This document shows positions 1 to 5,591 of a DNA stretch of 13,274 bases, piece after piece (within the stretch, counting starts at the first letter, position 1; every line of letters starts with the position of its first letter). The DNA lies in NCBI GenBank assembly GCA_964615765.1, contig CAZTQN010000060.1, positions 1 through 13,274 of the forward strand, given 5' to 3'. Origin of the DNA: CAZTQN01 sp964615765 (GTDB lineage: Bacteria > Planctomycetota > Phycisphaerae > Phycisphaerales > UBA1924). The translations under genes were made by a program, and so were the position numbers. A model generated the notes under the pieces. The model was not told the origin of the DNA. It did not search any database and saw nothing but the letters and a program-made list of their open reading frames with translations.

Positions 1-19
1 CCCCCTCCCCCTCCCCCCC
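1..19. repeat. C-rich (minus strand G-rich) tract abutting the stop codon of the HerA-like gene
   Basis: Runs of five to seven C separated by single T. On the minus strand this is at least three consecutive runs of five or more G, beginning at the base after the TGA stop (20-22) of the minus-strand ATPase gene. It may continue beyond the window. It is G-quadruplex capable on the sense strand and belongs with the other stop-adjacent arrays in this window. Confidence 0.75.
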
Positions 20-2458
20 TCACTCCCCCCGCCAAGCCACCGCCACCAGCCGCACCGTGATCCCCGTCTTCTTGGGCTTGATCGTGATCGTCTCGAGCGT
101 CTCCCCCGCGGGGTCCATTCGGCTCGCGATCTCCGCCGCGTCGCTCTCGAACTGCGCGTTGAGTTCCGCCAACTGCTCGCGCACGGCGTCCACCGTCTCC
201 TCCGCGCGTCCCACATCGCCCGACTCGCGCATCGCCCGCCCGACACTCCGCGCCGCGCTCGCCCCGCGCGTCACGCTCGCCGCGCTGATCGTCTTCCGAC
301 CCAGAAACGCCCCCAACACCGCCGCCCCCGCCGACAACACCGACCCAAGCTTCGCGTCCCGCGACTGCGCTTTCTGCACCTGAACCTGCTGCTCCGCCCG
401 CCGCAGCCGATCCTCCAGCACGCGGATCTTCGGCGCATACTTCGCGCGCAGCGCCTCCGTCAGCCGGTCCCGCTCCTCGCGAAACGCCAGCGCCAGCCGC
501 GCACGAAACTCGCGCTCGCTCTCATCCACGCGGCTGACCTCCCCCACGCTCGCGCTCTTGAACAGTTCAATCTTCTCCGCGCGATACAGCGCATCCGCGA
601 ACGCCTTGCTCGCCGCGCTCCACGCCTTCCCCGTCGTCACGCCCCCCGGCGGGGCCACAAACTCCGCCCCCGCCTCCGGCTCGCGCTCAAACTCATCAAC
701 ATCCACCTCCACCCGCTCCGCCCCGTCCCAATCCACACTCCCCATCCCAACGCCGCCAACACCCTCCACCATCGCCGCGCTCAGCACCACCTGACGCGTC
801 ACATCCACCTTCGCCTTCGCATCCGTAAACGCCACGCTCGCCACCCCGAGCGCCCGCGGCACATACCGCACCGGCCGGCCCGGCGCACGCTCCCGCACCG
901 GCCAAAACACCTGCGGCACCTCCGCCCCCAGCACCGGCCGCGCCCCCACCGCACCCACACCACTCACCGCCGCCGCCCGCCCCCCACCCGCCGCGCCCAC
1001 GCCCTTCTCCACCCTCCCCGCCTCTGCTCGATTTGCCCCATCTGTCCCATTTGCCCCATTTGGCAATCTCTTTAACTCCGCCCGCGTCATCGGCCCACGC
1101 AGGTAGCTCATGCACCACCGCGTCTCGAAGATCACCGGCCCGTCCTCGTGCACGTTGTTCATCAGGAACACGCGCTGCCCGAGCGCCGACAGCGCGCGGT
1201 CCGCCGCCGCCCGGTCGAACCCGCTCCCCGCGCCCGCCGCCGCCCCTTCCAAGCCGTCCAGCACCCGCGCCTTGTCGCGCTCGGTCTGCAACCGCCCGAT
1301 GAACCACGTCCCCGCGTTCGACAACCCCTTGTAATCCAGGTCCACCGGGTTCTGCGTCGCCATAACCATCCCCACGCCGAACGCCCGCGCCTGCTTCATC
1401 AGCGTCAGCATCGGCGCCTTGCTCGGCGGGTTCGCCGTCGGCGGGAAATACCCCGCGATCTCATCCATGTACACGATCGCCCGCAGACTCGTCGTCCCCG
1501 ATTGACTCCGCGTCCACGCCAGAATCTCGCTATAGAGAAGCGACACGAAGAACATCCGCTCCGCATCGTTCAAATGCGCGATCGAAAAGATCGACACCCG
1601 CGGCGTGCCGCTCTTCGTCCGCAGCATCGCCCCGATATCGAGCGCCTCCCCCTCCATCCACGCCGCAAACCCCGGCGACGCCAACAGCCCGTTCAACGCC
1701 ATCGCCAGCTCGAACCGCTCCTTCGACGGGTACACCGCCTCCACATCCATCACCCCGATCCGCTCCACCGGCGGACGCTGCACCTGCTGAATCAACGCCG
1801 CCAGATCCAGATCCTCCCCCGCGCTCCACGCCCGGCTCAGCAGCGCCGACACCAGCAGATGCTCCCGACTCCGCACCGGGTCGCCCGTCACGCCCACCAG
1901 CCCCAGCACGCTCGTCGCCGTCGTCGCCACACGCTCGCGGAAGATCTCGGCGTCCTCGCGCACCGCCTCGCTCGGCGCGGCGAACGACCGCACGATCGAC
2001 ACCGCCCGCCCCGCCTTCGAGCCCGGCGTGTACACGCTGAACTCCGCCGCCGCCTTCAGCCGCGCAATCCGCGCACCGTCCTGCCCCCACTCCCCCAACC
2101 CCTTCTTCCACAGCGCCGCTTGCCCCGCCGCATACTCGTCCGGCGTCTGCCCCTTCCGCGCCGCATCCTCCTCATGCACCCACGGCCGGAAGTCCTCCGC
2201 TCGCAACTCCGGAAACGTCAACAGCAGATTCGCCAGATCCCCCTTCGGATCAATCACGATCGCCGGGATCCCATCGATCGCGGCTTCCTCCAACAGCCCC
2301 ACACAAAGCCCCGTCTTCCCCGACCCCGTCATCCCCACACACACCGCGTGCGTCACCAAATCCTTCGAGTCATACATCACGAGCGCCTCGCCCCGGCGCC
2401 GCGCCTCCAGATCAAACACCTTCCCCAGGTAAAACGCCCCAAGCTTCTCAAAGTCCAT
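20..2458 (-). CDS. HerA/FtsK-type P-loop ATPase with C-terminal coiled coil (COG0433-like)
   Basis: Predicted cytoplasmic 812-aa ATPase of the HerA/DUF87 type. Visible motifs: Walker A GMTGSGKTG at residues 42-50; IVIDPKGDL at 67-75, typical of this family; Walker B AIVYMDE at 327-333; a sensor-like MATQNPVDLDYKGLSN at 366-381; and IGRLQTERDK, a likely arginine-finger region, at 387-396. Residues 466-512 are a low-complexity Gly/Ala linker. Residues 645-700 look like a charged coiled coil, followed by an Ala/Gly-rich segment (705-745) and a second short helix. I chose the ATG at 2458 because MDFEKLG begins the conserved part and GAGGA lies at 2463-2467, with a short 4-nt spacer. The longer in-frame start at 2539 would translate an 8-bp tandem repeat. 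HerA family members act as hexameric DNA translocases, often with the NurA nuclease; no nurA lies here and no HAS-barrel is evident, so the true substrate is unknown. DUF3465 lies upstream on the same strand, but the 189-bp repeat-filled gap argues against tight coupling. Confidence 0.9.
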   Translation of the reverse strand: MDFEKLGAFYLGKVFDLEARRRGEALVMYDSKDLVTHAVCVGMTGSGKTGLCVGLLEEAAIDGIPAIVIDPKGDLANLLLTFPELRAEDFRPWVHEEDAARKGQTPDEYAAGQAALWKKGLGEWGQDGARIARLKAAAEFSVYTPGSKAGRAVSIVRSFAAPSEAVREDAEIFRERVATTATSVLGLVGVTGDPVRSREHLLVSALLSRAWSAGEDLDLAALIQQVQRPPVERIGVMDVEAVYPSKERFELAMALNGLLASPGFAAWMEGEALDIGAMLRTKSGTPRVSIFSIAHLNDAERMFFVSLLYSEILAWTRSQSGTTSLRAIVYMDEIAGYFPPTANPPSKAPMLTLMKQARAFGVGMVMATQNPVDLDYKGLSNAGTWFIGRLQTERDKARVLDGLEGAAAGAGSGFDRAAADRALSALGQRVFLMNNVHEDGPVIFETRWCMSYLRGPMTRAELKRLPNGANGTDGANRAEAGRVEKGVGAAGGGRAAAVSGVGAVGARPVLGAEVPQVFWPVRERAPGRPVRYVPRALGVASVAFTDAKAKVDVTRQVVLSAAMVEGVGGVGMGSVDWDGAERVEVDVDEFEREPEAGAEFVAPPGGVTTGKAWSAASKAFADALYRAEKIELFKSASVGEVSRVDESEREFRARLALAFREERDRLTEALRAKYAPKIRVLEDRLRRAEQQVQVQKAQSRDAKLGSVLSAGAAVLGAFLGRKTISAASVTRGASAARSVGRAMRESGDVGRAEETVDAVREQLAELNAQFESDAAEIASRMDPAGETLETITIKPKKTGITVRLVAVAWRGE
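1032..1058 (-). repeat. 9-bp tandem repeat inside the ATPase linker (in frame)
   Basis: Three 9-bp units (plus strand TTTGCCCCA, TCTGTCCCA, TTTGCCCCA), with a degenerate fourth after them. In the minus-strand gene they encode an Ala-Asn-Gly/Asp-Gly tract in the low-complexity linker near residue 470. The period is a multiple of three, so the frame is kept. On the coding strand each unit carries GGG or GGGG, as in the intergenic arrays. Confidence 0.7.
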
Positions 2459-2481
2459 GCGGTCCTCGTTCGAATGCAAAG

Positions 2482-2537
2482 AAGTGGCGAAGAGGCGAAG
2501 TGGCAAAGTGGCAAAGTGGCAAAGTGGCAAAGTGCCC
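2482..2537. repeat. 8-bp tandem array (AAGTGGCA) in the 5' leader of the ATPase gene
   Basis: Seven contiguous 8-bp units: AAGTGGCG, AAGAGGCG, then AAGTGGCA four times, then AAGTGCCC. The array lies 24-79 bp upstream of the chosen ATG at 2458, so it is probably transcribed in the leader or overlaps the promoter. If the upstream ATG at 2539 were used it would encode an unlikely Leu/Pro/Cys/His/Phe/Ala-rich N-terminus. Unlike its neighbours it has no GGG runs on the minus strand. Confidence 0.9.
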
Positions 2538-2544
2538 ACCCCCT

Positions 2545-2579
2545 CCCGCTTCCCGCTTCCCGTTTCCCGAATCCCGAAT
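2545..2579. repeat. 7-bp tandem array (CCCGCTT/CCCGAAT)
   Basis: Five perfect 7-bp periods: CCCGCTT twice, CCCGTTT once, CCCGAAT twice. On the minus strand this is GGG every 7 nt with 4-nt loops, the textbook G-quadruplex pattern G3N4 repeated. It is the middle of three arrays that fill the gap between the DUF3465 gene and the ATPase gene. Confidence 0.9.
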
Positions 2580-2584
2580 CCACT

Positions 2585-2644
2585 AGTGCCCAGTGCCTAG
2601 TGCCCAGTGCCTTCCCCGTGCCCAGTGCCTAGTGCCCAGTGCCT
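2585..2644. repeat. 7-bp tandem array (AGTGCCC/AGTGCCT) directly after the DUF3465 stop codon
   Basis: Four alternating 7-bp units AGTGCCC/AGTGCCT (2585-2612), an 11-bp interruption, then three more units (2624-2644). It ends 3 bp from the TAA stop (2648-2650) of the minus-strand DUF3465 gene, so it would form the 3' end of that mRNA. On that strand every second unit carries GGG. No conventional hairpin plus T-tract terminator is present in this gap. Confidence 0.9.
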
Positions 2645-2647
2645 GAC

Positions 2648-3208
2648 TTACTCATATCTCTTCCCCCCCACCTCAATCCACCCACCCGGCCGGCGCTTGC
2701 CGGGGTCATGGTGTGTCCAGTGCAGCACGCCGCCTTGCTCGTTCCATTCGTACTGCCCGCGCACGGTGGCCGCCTCGCCCGCACGGACCGGCGCCCGCGG
2801 CGCCAGGTCAATATTGTGCGCCACCATCACCGTGTGCCCGCCCGAGAGTTCAAGAATGAACCGCTGGTGCTTGGAGCCGTCGGTGTCGTCCGGCAGCAGC
2901 CGCTTCACGCGGGCCGTCACCTCAATAAGTACCCCGCTGCGCCGCGCGGCGAACGCCTTGAGCAGCGCCGCCTCATCACCAAACCCACCCGCCGGCGACG
3001 CCTTCGCCGCGGCCCTCGCCGCCTCAGGCGGCGACACCCGCTGCGTACCAACCTCCGCCCCCGCACCCCCCGCCCCCCCCGCACCCCGCTCAGTCTCCCC
3101 CGGCTGCGCCGGCCCGCGCAACACCGCCGCCAGCAGAATCACACCCAGCGCGATCACCACCCCCGCCACCGACGTCGGCTTCTTCCTCAGCGCCATGAGC
3201 CGCAGCAT
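2648..3208 (-). CDS. DUF3465 family protein with N-terminal membrane anchor
   Basis: About 186 aa. Near the start is a single hydrophobic helix after a basic stretch (RKKPTSVAGVVIALGVILLA), consistent with an N-in membrane anchor or uncleaved signal. A Gly/Ala-rich linker follows, then the DUF3465 core at about residues 76-186. Recognisable conserved signatures are LLPDD, KHQRFILEL, HTVMVAHNIDLAPR, QYEWNEQGGVLHWTHHDP and a final PGGW...GGKRY. The His/Trp cluster HWTHHD (163-168) is the family hallmark. DUF3465 has no established function; the short beta-rich core suggests a small barrel outside the membrane, which is inference. Start choice is uncertain: ATG at 3208 or 3196 (MALRKK) both precede the anchor and neither has a clear SD; the open frame further upstream to 3340 is probably not translated because it runs through a REP-like hairpin. 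No terminator hairpin follows, only tandem repeats. Confidence 0.9.
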   Translation of the reverse strand: MLRLMALRKKPTSVAGVVIALGVILLAAVLRGPAQPGETERGAGGAGGAGAEVGTQRVSPPEAARAAAKASPAGGFGDEAALLKAFAARRSGVLIEVTARVKRLLPDDTDGSKHQRFILELSGGHTVMVAHNIDLAPRAPVRAGEAATVRGQYEWNEQGGVLHWTHHDPGKRRPGGWIEVGGKRYE

Positions 3209-3230
3209 AACCGGCGATCTGGACAGCGGG

Positions 3231-3290
3231 CTCCCTCCCTCTCCCTCCCAGAGGGAGTGGGCCGGGGGGTGGGTTCTTCCTTTCTTTCTC
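3231..3290. repeat. REP-like CTCCCTCT hairpin element
   Basis: An 8-bp perfect inverted repeat, CTCCCTCT (3235-3242) and AGAGGGAG (3250-3257) with a 7-nt loop, is followed by a G-rich arm (GTGGGCCGGGGGGTGGG). This 'CTCCCTC...GAGGGAG...GGCCGGGG' layout resembles a palindromic repeat I recall as dispersed in many high-GC genomes; that recollection is not verified here. It lies 5' of the DUF3465 start and has no T-tract, so a dispersed repeat or mRNA leader structure fits better than a terminator. Confidence 0.5.
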
Positions 3291-3370
3291 CTCCGGCCCT
3301 GCCCCGCCCCCAGGTCCATCCACACCGGGCAATCCCGCAATCTGGGGGTCTCCCGACCAATCTGACCGGC

Positions 3371-3399
3371 TTGCCAATCGAACGATTTGCGAAAATACT
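3371..3399 (+). promoter_or_regulatory. Sigma-70-like promoter candidate for the OmcB-like lipoprotein
   Basis: TTGCCA (3371-3376, 5/6 match to the -35 consensus), a 17-bp spacer, and AATACT (3394-3399, 4/6 match to -10), within the most A/T-rich stretch of this intergenic region. Transcription from here would begin near 3406 and give a 5' leader of about 310 nt before the ATG at 3716. Sequence match only. Confidence 0.45.
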
Positions 3400-3445
3400 T
3401 AGTAGCCGCTCACCCGGCCGATACTCCGGATGCGACACGGTCTCC

Positions 3446-3465
3446 CCCGTAGAGCGGGCTTTTTT
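3446..3465 (+). terminator. Terminator-like hairpin inside the lipoprotein leader (possible attenuator)
   Basis: CCCG (3446-3449), 5-nt loop, CGGG (3455-3458), then C and six T (3460-3465). The stem is only 4 bp, but the U-tract is clean. It lies about 40-60 nt downstream of the candidate start site and 250 nt before the coding region, so it could attenuate transcription or end a short RNA. Downstream bases (GCCCG at 3472-3476) could pair with CGGGC (3455-3459) as an alternative fold. Confidence 0.4.
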
Positions 3466-3548
3466 CGGAGTCGCCCGGTGCGGGGATCAACTCCCGGTAT
3501 CGCGTTGGCCACTCCGGCGGAGACCGGACGGTCCAGGCGGGTGGCGGT

Positions 3549-3570
3549 CGACCCATGGGTTCTTGGGTCG
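3549..3570 (+). other. Leader hairpin
   Basis: CGACCCA (3549-3555) and TGGGTCG (3564-3570) form a 7-bp perfect stem with an 8-nt loop. No T-tract follows. It is one of several stems in the long leader of the 3716 gene. Confidence 0.45.
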
Positions 3571-3587
3571 TACGCTCCCGGTTCCAA

Positions 3588-3678
3588 CTGATAGGATGAG
3601 CAAACGGGGCGGGTTGGGTCGCAAGGCGCAGGGCGTGTCGGCAGTGTTGCCGGCTTCTACGGAGAGAACTATCCTCAG
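3588..3678 (+). promoter_or_regulatory. Structured leader element, possible riboswitch-like domain
   Basis: A closing helix can form between CTG-AT-AGGAT (3588-3597, AT bulged) and ATCCT-CAG (3671-3678). It encloses GCAAAC (3600-3605), GGGTCGCAAGGC (3616-3627) and a hairpin CGGCA-GTGT-TGCCG (3639-3652). The order GCAAAC, then GGNCGCAANGC, then a hairpin resembles the c-di-GMP-I (GEMM) aptamer. However, the expected GNRA-capped first arm is not evident, and one A of the CAAAGC element is G here. Four G-runs (3606-3633) also allow a G-quadruplex. It ends 24 nt before the ribosome binding site. Assignment to a known class is weak. Confidence 0.3.
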
Positions 3679-3701
3679 CCCCTTGCGAACACGCAGGCTT
3701 C

Positions 3702-3708
3702 AGGAGGT
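3702..3708 (+). promoter_or_regulatory. Strong ribosome binding site for the 3716 gene
   Basis: AGGAGGT, 7 nt before the ATG at 3716, complementary to the CCTCC at the 3' end of the 16S gene in this same window. It fixes the start of the lipoprotein; the open frame upstream is not coding. It is the clearest SD in the window. Confidence 0.85.
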
Positions 3709-3715
3709 GTCAAGT

Positions 3716-5314
3716 ATGGCTCGATTGATGAATATGGCGGTCCTTCCGGTCGCGACCGCCGCGCTGATGCTGGTCGCCGGTTGTGCGCAGCAGCAGCGTC
3801 CCCGCACGCGTCCGGCCACCACGACCAAGGCGCCCGAACCGGTGCGCCCGGCCCAGCCCGCTCCGGCCCAGCCGGCCCCGCGCGCTGCCGCCCCTGTGAC
3901 CGGCGGGATGGCTTTCCCCACCGGTGACCGCGCCACCAGCGCCGTCTGGGTCTCGGCCCTGATGCCGGCCGAAGTGCGGGCCAACACCCCCTTCACCTAC
4001 GACATCAACGTCGAAAACCTCACCAACATGCCGCTGCAGAACGTCATCCTGACGGGCGCCGGCTTCCAGAACCTCAACATCACGCAGTCCACGCCCCCCT
4101 ACACCCAGGGCGGGCCCAACGCCTGCGGCGCCAACCCCATCTCCTGGAACCTCGGCGACATCCCCGCCCGCACCACGCGGACGATCAAGGTCACCGCGAC
4201 GGCCCCCAGCACCGGCGCCAGCAGCAACTGCTTCAACGTCTCCTACAACAACTGCCTGTGCGTGGCGACCAACGTCGTCAACCCCGCCCTCGAACTGGTC
4301 AAGACCACCAACCCCGCCGAGACCGTTCTCTGCGACACGTGGGATTACCGCTTCGTCGTGCGTAACCCCGGCACCGGCGCCGCGACCAACGTCCGTATCG
4401 CCGACCAGCTCCCCGCTGGCGTGACCACGGTCGACGGCAAGACCGCCCTGGACCTCGACGCCGGCACCCTCGCCGCCGGTCAGTCCAAGGAGTTCACCGT
4501 CAAGGTCAAGGCCGCCAAGACCGGCCGCTTCGAGAACAACGCCCAGGCCAAGGCCGACGGCGGTCTGACGGCTAACTCGCAGACGGTCACCAACACCGTC
4601 CGCCAGGCCCAGCTCCGCGTCGAGGCCGGTTGCTCGAAGGAAATCTTCATCAACCGCACCGCGGCCTTCGAGTACACCGTCACCAACACCGGTGACGCTC
4701 CCTGCAACGTCACCCTCACCGCCACCATCCCCAGCGGCTCGACCTTCGTGTCCGCCACCGATGGCGGCACCGCCTCCGCCGCCAACGTCTCCTGGACGTT
4801 CCCGGCCCTGGCCCCCAACGCCAGCCGCAAGGTCTCGGCCGTCTACCGCCCGACCACCGGCGGCACCGGCGCTCTGACCAGCCAGGTCAGCGCCACCTGC
4901 CCGTGCGCCAACACCCCCACGGCCTCCTGCACGACCAACATCGTCGGGATCCCCGCTCAGCTGCTCGACGGCGTCGACAACCCCGACCCGGTCGCCATCG
5001 GCGAGAACGTCACCTACACCCTCCAGGTCACCAACCAGGGCTCGATCACCCTCACCAACGTCAAGCTCAACTGCGTCCTCGACCCGGCCACCATGCAGTA
5101 CGTGGACTCCAACGGTCCCACCGGCAAGGCCAACGTCACCGGCGCCAACATCGTCTTCCCCGTCATCCCGTCGCTGGCCCCGGGTGAACGCCGTCAGTAC
5201 ACGGTGATCATCAAGGCCACCGCCCCCGGCCAGGTCTCCTTCAAGGCCGAGAGCAGCTCCGACCAGATCACCGTCCCGCTCCGCAAGGACGAGACGACCA
5301 ACTTCTTCCGCTAA
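3716..5314 (+). CDS. OmcB/DUF11-like cysteine-rich surface lipoprotein
   Basis: 532 aa. A signal peptide ends in a lipobox, LVAGC, with lipidation Cys23, so the mature protein is expected to be a lipoprotein. Residues 27-62 are a Pro/Ala/Gln-rich linker. The remainder is about four DUF11-type (Ig-like) modules, each with the VENLTN/VRNPGTG/VTNTGD/VTNQGS signature: about 77-190, 200-300, 305-400 and 415-525. Roughly a dozen further Cys (NACG, NNCLC, VLCD, EAGCSK, APCN, ATCPCA, ASCT, KLNC) recall the chlamydial OmcB protein, whose cysteines cross-link the outer envelope; a similar structural surface role is inference. Codons are strongly biased to C-ending forms (ATC, AAC, ACC, GTC), unlike the following gene, and with the strong SD and terminator this suggests high expression. 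Transcribed as a single gene from a long structured leader. Alternative: a generic DUF11 adhesin-like protein. Confidence 0.87.
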   Translation: MARLMNMAVLPVATAALMLVAGCAQQQRPRTRPATTTKAPEPVRPAQPAPAQPAPRAAAPVTGGMAFPTGDRATSAVWVSALMPAEVRANTPFTYDINVENLTNMPLQNVILTGAGFQNLNITQSTPPYTQGGPNACGANPISWNLGDIPARTTRTIKVTATAPSTGASSNCFNVSYNNCLCVATNVVNPALELVKTTNPAETVLCDTWDYRFVVRNPGTGAATNVRIADQLPAGVTTVDGKTALDLDAGTLAAGQSKEFTVKVKAAKTGRFENNAQAKADGGLTANSQTVTNTVRQAQLRVEAGCSKEIFINRTAAFEYTVTNTGDAPCNVTLTATIPSGSTFVSATDGGTASAANVSWTFPALAPNASRKVSAVYRPTTGGTGALTSQVSATCPCANTPTASCTTNIVGIPAQLLDGVDNPDPVAIGENVTYTLQVTNQGSITLTNVKLNCVLDPATMQYVDSNGPTGKANVTGANIVFPVIPSLAPGERRQYTVIIKATAPGQVSFKAESSSDQITVPLRKDETTNFFR

Positions 5315-5354
5315 TCACGGTCGAAGGTCGGAACGACAACCTGAGTTCAGTCCA

Positions 5355-5388
5355 CGCCGCGATCCGAAAGGATCGCGGCGTTGTTTTT
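5355..5388 (+). terminator. Strong intrinsic terminator of the lipoprotein gene
   Basis: An 11-bp perfect stem, CGCCGCGATCC (5355-5365) with GGATCGCGGCG (5370-5380), capped by a GAAA tetraloop and followed by TTGTTTTT. A5354 and T5381 can extend it to 12 bp. It starts 41 bp after the TAA and cleanly separates this gene from the next. Confidence 0.95.
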
Positions 5389-5591
5389 GCCCAGCTTGAC
5401 ATGGGCGACGATCGCGTCGTGCTGGACGCGGCGCAGTCCCATCAAGCCGCCGCGGCGTGACGTTTCCACGGCCCGAACATCAAGGGAATATAAAGTGTCG
5501 ATTCGGGCGTTTTGGGCCGCGATCAGTCAACACCCGACGTGATACCATAAAAAAGGCATCTCAAGCGCACGCTGCTTTCGGAGGGTCAATC

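Noticed and set aside
20..2458. HerA-NurA style anti-phage or DNA-end-resection system
   Set aside because: No NurA, Sir2 or other partner enzyme is adjacent; the only neighbour is a DUF3465 membrane-anchored protein separated by repeats, so a defence role is unsupported.
1148..2632. Long plus-strand open frame (494 codons) opposite the ATPase gene
   Set aside because: The translation is an Arg/His/Pro/Leu-rich low-complexity shadow; the opposite strand carries a full P-loop ATPase with all motifs.
2482..2644. CRISPR array
   Set aside because: Units are 7-8 bp and contiguous with no spacers; no cas genes are nearby.
5396..5401. TTGACA -35 box for the repeat-protein gene
   Set aside because: No -10-like hexamer at 16-18 bp; the sequence there is GC-rich, and the site is just after a terminator, about 190 bp from the start codon.
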